From assembly GCA_008711295.1 (NCBI GenBank), contig VUYV01000041.1, forward strand, positions 186,001 to 250,000: a stretch of DNA of 64,000 nt, read 5' to 3'. How positions within the stretch are numbered: position 1 is the first letter of the stretch; the number at the start of each line of letters is the position of its first letter. Under the pieces are notes generated by a model. That model saw nothing but the letters and a program-made list of their open reading frames with translations. It ran no database searches and had not been told where the DNA came from. Shown one piece after another: positions 48,755 through 60,700 of this stretch. Both the position numbers and the translations under genes were made by a program. The stretch comes from Anarhynchus alexandrinus. Taxonomy: Eukaryota; Chordata; Aves; Charadriiformes; Charadriidae.

Positions 48755-51700
48755 GTAAGAGGAACCTGAGTGCGGGGTCGCGGCTCCTCCTCATCCTTCT
48801 TCTCCTCCTCTGCGGCGGTGCCGCTCAACCGTCTTCCCCGCCGCCCTCCCGCCAGCCGCTCGGGGGGCGCCGGCCCCGAGCCCCTTCTCAAAGCCCGCCG
48901 AGCCGGGGGCGGCGGCCTGGGGAAGGCCGGGCGTGAGGAGGCGGCGCGGCCCGGGCGGGCAGGGCTGCGGGGCGCCGGGTTGTGGGGGCCGCGGTGGTGC
49001 TGGCAGGAGGCGGGGAGAGGGGTCTGGGTGTGGGCCTCCGACCCTGCGGGGGTGCCCGGCGCGCTCAGGCCGCGTAGAGGTGCCCGGTGAGGTGATGGAG
49101 CTGCGCGGTCGGAGCTGCCGCCGTGCCCGGCTGGTCCGGGCCAGGAGGGCATGAAGCTGGCGGCGTGAGGCAGCAAAGGCCACTTGGGTTGGGGAGGACT
49201 GTGGTCACTCAGTGCATGTGTGATTAAACATCACTTGTGTATTGCGGTCATCTCGTAATGCTGTGCGCAATAAAAGGCAAAAAAAAAAAAAAAAAAAAAA
49301 AGAAAACAAATGCAGCCTGAATTTTGCTCTGTTATACTGAATAAGTCTGGAAATTGTTGAGCTGTTTTCTCTTGCATTGAGTGTTGCTAACGATTAGGAG
49401 CAACAAGATCATCCACGGTTGTTTCAGACCCTGGCACAAGGAGCTGTTTTGGGTTACTAAGGCTCCCCTTACCCGGTCTAACTGGGGAATAAATCTAATA
49501 GAAAAGGAAATGACTAGATAATCTGAGAATAATTTAGAAGGTCATCTGGTTCAACATTCCTTCTTTTCCTCACCCTTAAACCAAGGCCAGCTCCATCAGG
49601 TGGCTCGGGGCCTTATCTAAACTGGTTTTGAATACTTGTAGGGATGAAGATCCTGCCAGACACATCTCTGGGCTTCTGTTCCAATGTGTGACCACTCTCA
49701 GAGTATTTTTTTTTTTTTTTTCCCTGATGGCTAATAGGAAGTTTTGGTGTTGTGTCAGTTGCTGCTTGTCTTCTGCGGTGCCTCTGTCTCTGTTTTCTGT
49801 GTATAGTGCCATTCAGTAGTTGAAGACAGCAAAGCTCCCATCACTCTTTAGCCTTCTTTTCTTAAGACTGAACAAGGTTAGTTCTTCCAGCCTCTTCTCC
49901 TTCATCCTATTCTCTGGCTCCCTCGTTCAGTGTTGTCCTCTGGGGAGCCCAATACTGGGCACAGTAGTGGAGTGCAGGACTCTGAGATGCCGAAATAATC
50001 GCTTCCCTACACCTGCTGGCTGCAAGTCTGTTAATGCAGCCTGGAGCACAGAGGCTGCCTTTGCTGTGAGAATGTGCTGCTGTGTTCAGCTTCCCATCTA
50101 CCAGGACACTTGGGCATTTTTCTATAAAGCTGCTTTCTAGCTGCTTGGTCCCCAGCCTGCGCTGTTGCATGGAGTTAATATCTCTCAGGTGCAACATGTT
50201 GCATTTGCTATTATTGAGCTTCATTAGGTTAATACAGGGAGAATGGAGACCCTGTGAAAAACAGCTGTGACTGGAATATGGGCATGGCCAAAAGGTCTGT
50301 AACTAAGGTGATGTATGTCATAGTGACTAGTTAACAAAATTAAAATTTCTTTTCCTATGTCAAGCAAGGAGTACATTTTAAAAAGAAGATATTTTGATCT
50401 AATGGAATCAAATATATCCCTGCCCCCTCACAGAAAAGCAGTAATAAAGCAAAGACCCTTCATTTGAAATGTGATTTTGTTAAAGTGAAAATTGGAGTAG
50501 TTCAAATGAGACTACGCTTTATGGTATAAATGGCAAGAGATTCTGTAGGCTTATAATTAAAAAAAACAAACGAGTTTTGCACATGAAAGATGAGATAAAA
50601 ATTAAAGCAGATGTGGCAGTAGAACTAATGAAGATTTTGCCTTAGGTTATAGTATATTGTTTGTGGGGACAGACATAGTGTGATCAAGTCTATAGCTTGG
50701 CAAAAAGTTCAGGCATAAACGTGAACTGTTAGCCTGTCCTTCCTTGCTGTCCCTGATGCGATGGTCAGCTGTTTTAGGACTGTAATAATCATAGAAACAG
50801 CATAAATGGGGAAAAGTCAGCATGGTTGCTAAAGTCCAACTGTTTTTCCATCCCAGGTGCTTATTCCTTTCTCTTCAATATTCCATCTTTGTGCTAGCAT
50901 AGCTTGTGCCATCACAGAGCAAACTGGGTTGTAAATGTGATCCTGCTGAAAATAAACTCTTTTTTGGATTAGTCTTCAGTTAGATCCTTAATTTTTTTTA
51001 CTGCCTTACAGTACACATATTTGGGCTGGTGCAAAGCAGTTGTGTCGTTGGGACATGGGCAAACAAATGGTCCAGGGAAATAGTTGAAAAGCTTTTGGTA
51101 GGCACTGTGGGTTGCTGCTGGTGTTTATTGGACTTGGTAATTTTATAAGAGTGAAAAGACCGTTCAGAGTGGAAGTAAATTTCTGAACTCTGAAGTTATG
51201 CGGAAGAGCCAGTTACAGTCTGGAGCAAGAAATGACTTGTCCAGTAGTAGCTATCTTTAATGCATCTGTCTAGGCAGGGGTGACATGGGATGATTAAAAC
51301 ACTCTCATGTTTAAAAAGAACAGAGGTTTTGTTCTTTTTACAGGCAGTCCTCTCAGATACAACTCTACTGGCACTACTAATTGTGTTGTAAACGACAGGG
51401 TGTGAGACGGTAGTTTTTGTTAGTGCTGAGTTTGGGGTGAGAGGGTTTGTTTTGGTCTTATTTTTGTTTTATGGGGTTTCTTTCTTTGCAACAGAATGAA
51501 ACTGACAAAATTTTGGTTAATTTGTTGCTGCTTCCAAGACAGATTAGGTAGTGGTAAAACTAGCTGAAACCAGGGGTCTCGCTCTCTGAGACCTGCTGTT
51601 GTTTCAATGCTCACTTGCTATGCTTTGACTTGGCTTACGCTGTCTCATTATTCAGGGCATCCATGTAGCATTTTGCATTACTTTGAGGTGGTGTCTTGAC

Positions 51701-54700
51701 TGTATGAAAGAGAGGGGCATCTTCACGTCACAGTAGCTGCCTTTTGCTTGCTGTCTTTATGTAAGCAGCCTGGTCAAGATAAGGCACAGATATATTTGAC
51801 TTTGATGCACCTATGCAGGTTTACCTTGAGGGATAGAGCTGGCTAGAACAAGCTACATGAAGATAAAATGTTGCCTCTGTATTTGATTTTATACCACAAT
51901 ATTAAATTGTACATTAAAAAGGAGGGGCCGGGGGGGAGTTAAGCCAATTTTAGGTGAAATGCTAGTATTTTTGTATATAGGCTAACCTGCAAGGCATAGT
52001 TCCATTTTATCATTTCTCCAGAAACAAAGCCAGTTTCAGAGGTTTCTGCCTTTCACTACCCATTTGTTCTTTCACTCTGTGCTTCAGGCATTTCTCTCTC
52101 AGTTGTTCTAATGGTTGGCAGGTCCACTTTGTAACCTATGTTAATGAAATAATCTGATTTTTAAAAACAAGATTGGAAGAACTCTGGAAAATGTTGCCTT
52201 TTAAAAATTTGTATCATTTGACTAACATGGCTTATAGTGCAGTCCATCAGAGTTGCAGGGACGTAATTAAGCAGGCATGTGTACAGTTGGGAACAAGTGG
52301 CTCTGAATGAAGCAGGGCAGCAACCTCTTAAAGTAGCTTTTCCACAAGCAAAATTGTAGCATGCAAAAACCACCACTAGCTCATAATATCTTTGGGTCAG
52401 GGATCATCTCAAGTAGTTGTTAGGTGGCAGCTTGCAGGCAAACTGAATACAATTGGTAGTAAATTTATTTAGTATGTTTAGCGGTGTGGTGTGTAGAATC
52501 TGAAAATTTCACAAACACAAATAATCTCTAACAAGGGAAATATTTTTATACTTATGTTTAATGAGGGTCTTAAAACTTTGAGGCTTTTTTTAGCAGGAGG
52601 TTAATACTAGGTGGTAAGGACAATTTTCCATCTGTAAGGTTTTCAGGTTAGACAACAATTCTGGCAGAAGTCTGAAGACTAGTTTGGCATACTGTTTTCA
52701 CAAGAACCGATGCAAATAAGGAAGCTTCTAGTGCAGTCTTCAGGCTACAGACTTAGGGTCCTTAATGATACAACTTCTAGTGAGGAGGAGATCATTTCAG
52801 CTCTAGTACTGAGTTCAGATTTGAAGTATGCAGAGGAAACTTTTTCCTAGTGTTGAGGAGGAGGAGAGGTTGTATTTCTAGAATAGGGTCAGATTTATCT
52901 TAAATAATAATATATTTGTTTGCTAGCTTCCAGAAATAATCTGGTCTCTTCTAAACATAGTGAGGTAGTTATTTATATTGACCTGTCTATTTCTAGTAAA
53001 GGAAATTAATTTCTTTAAGAAGCTCTTGTGCAGAGTGTTAGCAGCAAATATGTCTTAGGGATCAGTAGTACTTGTTTGGTTTTTTTAAATTAAAATGAGA
53101 TGAGTAAATGTGAAAAAAAGTGTCTTTAGGCTTAAGATTTTGGGGTTTTTTTAAAGTAATATTGCCTTTAATCTTACGGTTTTGCTTTCTAATATATTTT
53201 ATTCTGCACAGTCTGATGCAATGATGCACCAGATCATGATAGCATTGCTGTTTATTTTCAGTCACTCATATATTAGGTATTTCTTTGTTTTGGAGTTTTC
53301 TGTCAAAAATGGAAAGTGGGAAGCCTGCCTTGCCAAGTGTCCTGGTTTTATTTGGGATAGAGTTAATTTTCTTACTAGCAGCTGGTATAGTGCTATGTTT
53401 TGGATTTAGGATGAGAATAATGTTGATAACACACTAATATTTTAGTTGTTGCTAAGCAGTCAAGGACTTTTCAGCTTCTCATACCAGCCTGCCAACAAGA
53501 AGGCAGGGGACACCCAAGAAGTTGGGAGGGGACACAGCTGGGACAGCTGACCCCAACTGACCGAAGGGGTATTACGTACCATTTGACATCATGCTCAGTA
53601 TATAAAGCTGCGGGAAGGAGAAGGAAGTGAGGGGTGTTTGGATTGATGGCGTTTGTCTTCCCAAGTAACTGTTAGGCGTGATGGAGCCCTGCTTTCCTGG
53701 AGATGGCTGAACACCTGCCTGCCGATGGGAAGCAGTGAATGAATTCCTTGTTTTGCTTTGCTCACGTGTGCTTTTGCTCTACCTATTAAACTGTCTTATC
53801 TCAGATAGGAGGTTTTCTCACTTTTACTCTTCTGATTCTCTCCCCCATCCCAGCAGGGAGGAGTGAGCGAGCGGCTGTGTGGTGTTTAGTTGCTGGCTGG
53901 GGTTAAACCACGACACTGAGTTACATTCAGGTTCAAGGTCTGCTGTCCAGTTCTTAGTTATCCTTTAATCTGCCTGAAATGGGTGGAATTTCTTAGGCAT
54001 ATAAGACACCAAGAGATTATATCAAGTGTCTTTATAAGATGACTTCCAGCCCCAGAACTTAGCTGCATACGTGATCTTTTCTGCTTCTCTAGCTCCCTAA
54101 ATGCAATTAGGCTTTATATCAGACCATTGTCAATTTTTTGTGCCTTAAGAAGGGAAAATATGCTTTACTTGATGGGCATAACAGTCTGTGCTGTCAAGCT
54201 GAGACTAACAGTAAATTTAAAAAGTCTACTTAGGGAAAATAGTGTATGAATACTTTGCTTTCTTTGTTTCTTTCTTCATTTCAAATACATTTTTTTTGTT
54301 TTATTTTTTCTTTCAGCTGCCAGCTTGTGGGGTCCATATAAGGACATATGGCAGACTGTAATGAATGCCATTTGGAAAAGGCAACCTGAAGCTATTCATC
54401 GCCTTGACCAGGTTTTAAAGAAACACAAGTCTGACTTCATTTCTCTCTTCAGAAATCCGGTACTGGACTAATGCTCTCATGTGGAATGAATTGGAGGGTT
54501 GATGATTTACTCTGTCTTGTATTGTTGGATTACATACCATTTAGGCCCTGACCATTCTTCTAATTCTACGTTTCTACAGTACATAACACAAATGTGTTAT
54601 AGCAATCTTGTTCTGCTGTAACAATACAAATAGCTTGAATAATACATATTATTTTGTGTCTTGTACAGGATAATTTTATCTACAACGTATTTTTTTCTCT

Positions 54701-57700
54701 CATTATTTGAATGCTATTTTGAAGGAATTGTAAAAATATCCGATGTTCCATCAGTTGAGTGATAGCTTTTTGCGCTACTCTTGTATGTCTGAAATAAATC
54801 ACAAAACTGTTTTGTCTGGTTTTGGTCCATGTTCATGCTTCAGTCAGGTTAATGAACTCACAGAACAGGTGAACACATGAATTTACAAAATAAAGAATGT
54901 GTCTTGTTAGAACGTGAGATAATGTGGAGAAACTCACTATTTCTTGGCTGATGGATCACAAGGTAACAACTAGAAATATGTCTTACTTCGGTGGTGTTAC
55001 TTCTGAAATAGTATATGGCTTTTTAAACTGATAGATCAGAAAATTTGACAGTCAGCTATAGAATTTTGTCAGTATGTTTTAGCATCTGAGTTTAATAGAA
55101 AAAAGAGTTATGTAGAAAATAGTGCTTTGGAGTAGCGCAACAGTTCTGACAAACAACCCAGATTTCTTTTGTTGAGGTGATACCGATTCCTGTTGAGAAT
55201 TGTATCAAAATTTACTTTCAATCTTTGTTATTCTGAGTTAACTAAATGTCATCAGTGATCTTACAAGGTCATTTTTCGTACATCCCCACAAAGACACCAT
55301 TGCTGTGCAAGTGTGAAGCATTTTTAGGCTGCCTTTACTATCTCTGTGTTTAAAAACACTGCCTTTGTTTTTATGACAGCCTAACCTGTCAGAACTGTAT
55401 TTGTGAGGAAAGATTAATATGTAAAACTTTGATCAGTATTTGATCTTGTCGTTTTGAGTAACTTCCGATGCTTCTTTCTCTTGCAGCCAAAGAATGTACA
55501 GCAGCATGAGAAAATTCAGAAAGCAAGTACAGAAGGGGTTGCTATCCAGGGTCAGCAGGGAACTAGGCTTTTGCCAGAGCAACTCATCAGAGAAGCCTTT
55601 ATCCTCAGTGACCTCTTTGATATTGGAGAGTTGGCAGCTGTTGAGCTCCTTCTAGCTGGTGAGGAGGGAAAATATTTAAGAGCTGGAGAAATACAACTTC
55701 AATAGGGCCTTCTTACTTAACTGTATGCTTAACATGAATGCATGAATCAGTCAAGGCCTTAGTTTCCTAACATAGAATGTTCTTAAAAAGAAATGACCGT
55801 TGCTGTAATGTAATACGATAACAGTGTTCTGAACCTTAATGTTCATGCTTTATGCAGCTATTGTAAAAGGGGGAAAAATTTGAGTTTTTTTAATGATTTA
55901 CTTTATCACTGAATTTAAAAATAGTTTTAAAATGACTGATTGAGAGTTTTCCATAAAGCTTCATAATAGACATCGATTCTTCAAATTACATAGTAGTTAT
56001 ACATTGATACATGACTGTATTTGGATTATAATCCAATAACCGATTGGTAAGAGAAGTATTCTGGAAAGTGACACGTGCTTTGCATGTAGAAAATATATTT
56101 CAATGTTACTAAAGTATAATTGCTAGTTATTACTAGGTACTGTTCATGATTAACTTTTAAATTCATTAAAGAAGTAGTTTGCTCATTTGTCACCTTTGGA
56201 AGGCCATCTTGAAGTCAACGTCAATTTCTATTTTGAACTTGAATTTTCAATGTAAATTCAGACAGACAATTTCATTTTGATTAAAGAAAAGATATTTTGC
56301 TGATAATTAGCTTGCATCGATTACTAAGATGGGTAGATATCAGTTGCAAATACAATTTAGACTGGGATACTTATGACTTGAACTTCTATTTCTTTTAAAT
56401 TTGTGGATATTTTAGCAGTTTAATATGAATTTTAATAATAGTGGCATCTAAAATTTCTGTGATTTCTTGGAAATGTCTGAAACAAATCAAAGTGATAGGG
56501 AATAACAATGGTTGTTTTGAATGCTACATTTATATTTCAATTAGAAGTAGAAACCTGTTATCAAAATGTATATGTTCGACTTCCTGTGACTATTCTCTGC
56601 ATTTTCATTCAATAGGAGAACACCAGCAACCTCATTTTCCTGGCCTTACAAGAGGTCTAGTGGCTGTTCTGTTGTACTGGGATGGAAAAAGATGCATTGC
56701 CAATTCACTGCGAACCCTCATCCAGTCACGCCAAGGCAAGACGTGGACATTGGAACTCAGGTCCGTTTTAGGGTGATGAGCTGATCAAAGCTCTTTGCTT
56801 CGAGTGCTTTTAGGACTGATTAGACTCAAGGGAATATGAATATTCTCAAATATGTTTGTTTCTCATAACCTGATGCAGCTTCTTTCATGTTTGTTTTTGA
56901 AGCGTAGGATTCTTTTTTCTTACAGGGATTTTTATTGGATTATAAGGATATTGATTTGACTTTCAGTTCTTTCACCTTTTGGCAGTGTTTTGCTTCAGAC
57001 ACCCTCCCTGTCAGTGTTGCTCTAACTAGTGATGATTATTCAGTATTTCAGAAACAGAGTTTCTGCCTTTGCTGTGTTCTGACTTCCCGTGTCCTGCAAA
57101 ACAGAGAATTGTGCTCCTGCCTTTAGTTAAAATGGTTGCATGTTGAATGTAATATGCTAATGTTTTTTGACTTGAAAAATAAAACAGTACACACTGTTTA
57201 CTTCCAATGCACAGTGATTGCTTGACTAGAGAAAGATTAAAAGATGTATTCTAGTGTAAATATGAGTTCTGAAACATAAAATAAATGATTACTTTAGAAC
57301 TACCTCCTCCAATCCAGTAGAGTGCATGTAATTGGACAATTTCTTTTACTGGTAAGAAAGAGGCTGTGAGTTTGTGAGTTATGTGCATCTTATGTATAGT
57401 ACTTTTTCCATTTGACAGAAATCTTAACTAGCTGATACATGTTGTATTCTCATATTCCATGTTCTTGAAACTAGTTACCTAAAGGCTTTGTATCCATTCA
57501 GCTTAATGTTTTGAGAGGGCACGGTTTACTGATTAGTGATGCACATTCAGTTGCTTTATGTATATAATGTAGTTGTACATTTTCTGTCAGCAAATACATT
57601 TCATGGGATTCATTATTTTAGACTTCCTCTGTGACTGAGAATAGTATGATTAATTGTTAAATTTATGATCTTTTCGTTATAGTCAAGAGTTAATATCCAT

Positions 57701-60700
57701 GACAACGCGCTTTACAGATGACCTAATGGAGCAGGGTTTGACTCAGAAGATCCTCACTCTTGTGTCTCACATTGATCTGAACAATGAATTTGATAAACTC
57801 CAGAGAGAGCGAGGATTGGGCAGTGAGAAACATCGCAAAGAGGTAAATATTTTTCTGAATTACTGCACAGACTAGAATACAGTTAGACCATCAGGAGATA
57901 TGGAGTGATTTTTTTTTTTTTTTAACTTTCTAGTTTCTGTTCTCCACCTTTGCAAGTTCTGTTACTGTCTAAGGGTCATAGTAACTAGTCCACAGTTTGT
58001 GCTATACCAGTGTGTGATCCAGATTGCTTCTTGATGTTAGGGCATACTTTATTTTTAGTAAAGAAGTGTAATCAAGGACAGTAAGAAAGTAAGCTTAATA
58101 TTTGCACTATGTGTAAATTCCTTTTTTTTTTTTTCAGTTTTATTCTAAAGACTGTATATTAAATCATCTAATCTCACCACTACCATTATCGGCACCATTG
58201 GAATAAAAATAGCAAAATAAAATTCACAAATTATTGCAACAGTTTGAAACCAAGTCTAGTCAGGCAAATAATGCTCTTTTTAATAATCCAATTGTGTTAA
58301 TATGAACAGAAGCATTTCTAATAGTGAAGTGAGAATTGCTTGAAAATGAGTTCTCATTTTTGTAATCCTCGAACTTAATTGAGACTGTGACTAACTGCAG
58401 AGTATGGCTCTTGTAGAAAGATTTTAAACATTATTGTTTTAATTTCTGAACTTCTTTCTAAATTTTTCTGTGTTATGCTTACAGCTCTGTTTTTTATTTA
58501 ACCAGGTTCAGTGGATATAGGGCAAGAACATTATTAGAAGCTTGAAATTTATCTAAAAATAAAATAGAGTTTTACATAGACCATTATGAAAGGTCATTAG
58601 TGACTACTTTTTTTTTTTTTAACTTCTGTTTTCATAAAACTTAAAGCAGTTAAAACTCAGCTTCTGGGGAAGAATGAAGTTAACAAATGAAATAAATGTT
58701 TGTCCTTGTTTGAAAACAGGTAATTTTGTCCTAACTGTTAGACAAAACTTTCTTTTCAAGAGCCATTGAATTTAATTGTATCATAGCATGCAATATTTTG
58801 CCAAATAAAAAGAAAAATATTTTTAGTGTGAAAATGATTGGTAGCCTTTATGTTGGACATGATATTTGTTCCATATGTAATAGGGGGTGATAGATTTCAT
58901 TTATGTTTATATTCTAAAGTTGATGTAAATATTTTTTGTGAGGGATTAAAGTTCTAGTTTTAAATGTCTTTCGTATTTCTCAATGTCTTAAAAGTTAGAT
59001 ATTTGTATGGTCAGTTGAGGGCATCTCTTTTGGGGCAAGTGGAAGATTATGACCTTATCTGGATATAACTACCATTGCAGTTGTGTATTAGAGACAGGAA
59101 ATTTGACTTTTGTGTGATATGTTTACAGCTACAAAAGTTCTGTGTAGATTTATGTCTCCTGACCTTGACAGAGATGCTGGTTTGCATGTAGTCATATTCC
59201 AGGATATCTACTCACACCTCACACGAATACATGGGAATATGAATGCGTTTAACAAGTAGAAGTGTGTCTTTTGTTGTTTAGCGATTAAAAAACCCTAACA
59301 TTTTCTGTAGCTGCTGTCTTTAGAGTAATTTTTAACTTAACCTAGTCATACTGATTGACTGAAAAGGACAAATTGAACATGTTGCCAGAATATTTATATT
59401 CACTGTTTTTTGTTTGGTTTTTCTTTTAAAGGTTTCTGACCTCATTAAAGAATGCCGACAGTCCTTGGCTGAAAGTCTGTTTGTCTGGACCTGCCAGTCA
59501 CCACTGAGTAAGGATGACACTTTAATCCTCATAAGTTACCTGGAGAAAGTAACAGTGGAAGCTGATGGCTCACTGGACAGTGTGAACTTGTCTCTTCTCA
59601 TGGCTCTCCTTTACTGCTTTGATGTCAGCTTTCTGGAACAAGGCACAGAGGATCGTGAAGGTAATTCTGGCAGGTGTCCCAAAGAGGTTATGTTGTGCAG
59701 ATGTATAAACTGTTATTTAACCAATTTTGTTATTGATCAGTAACAACTTGGTGGGATTTTTGCATGTTTGTTTTCACATTCATTTACTCGATGTCAGTGT
59801 TGTGTTTATTTTTGTTGTTCTTTAAGATTTGATGCACCGGCTCCCTCTGCTAGCAGAAAGGCAGTATATAGCAACAATACACACTCGTCTTCAGGAGTCT
59901 CAGCCTTGGAAATTACCAGGCCTGCAAGCAACTGTTAGATTAGCCTGGGCGCTGGCATTACGAGGAATATCCCAATTATCCGATGTGACAGGTAAATTAC
60001 CCTAAAGTGCAGTTGTTGCACGTTAGTATTCAGAGCTTGCAAGTGGTGTAAGTCAAAGTATCTGTTACCTTTTTGAAGTGCTAGTATTTACCTTTATGAT
60101 AAAATTACCATTGACATTCCTTTAAAGCTTTCTCAGTATGTGAGTTTGTTGAGAATTGAAATGCTCTGAAATGTACACAGATGTAGAAATAATTAATTAG
60201 ACAGTAATATTGTGTATTCACTTCTTATTGAAGTGAAAGAATTTAATATATTGAAAAATGTGAAAGTGCATTTTAGCAGCTTTAGTATCATTTTAACACT
60301 TAAATTAAGAATAGTTTCATGCTTATGACTTTTTACATCTGTAAATGTTAAACCTCAGTATCATGAGAGGACAAATCTATTTTTAATTTGTCTTTTTTCT
60401 TCTCTGTGTACTTCACAAGCTTTCCAGGCTCCCTACTAGGTCAGAATTGAGTCTACTCCAGGGTATCTATTAAAGAAAGAGTAAACATTATAATTAATGT
60501 TTAATTGAGGTTGGTTTGTGATTCTTGGTTCACAGCCTTAGGTTTGATTGGGTAAATGGATTATGCACTTCAACACTTGTCAAAGAAGTCAGGTGATGAT
60601 CTCAACTTTCACTTACTTGTCTTTTCCAGTCTAGTGTTTTCCTGTACGGTGGAAAAAGCGTAGTTGATAGAAGCATGTTAATTTGCATGTCAGACAGGTA

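Larger units (their letters stand above)
48150..49200. promoter_or_regulatory. CpG island covering NUP205 promoter, exon 1 and start of intron 1
   Basis: GC- and CpG-dense sequence begins abruptly after a poly-T stretch near 48130 and fades near 49200. It contains the ZNF143-type site, the start codon and the first donor. An AT-rich block of about 35 bp (48359-48393) interrupts it. I see no canonical TATA box in the last 300 bp before the ATG, which fits a dispersed, TATA-less promoter. Boundaries are by eye. Confidence 0.85.
48755..54316 (+). other. NUP205 intron 1
   Basis: The 5.6-kb intron begins GTAAGA in the CpG island and ends TTTCAG. It holds the island tail, the AATAAA-A23 tract, the antisense old CR1 and the sense solo LTR. 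No extra exon is recognised. Confidence 0.9.

Noticed and set aside
48538..49183. Minus-strand frames of 130-212 codons opposite NUP205 exon 1
   Set aside because: GC-rich island sequence lacks stops by composition; residues are Pro/Arg/Ala-rich, no domain is visible, and the frames lie antisense to a well-supported exon.
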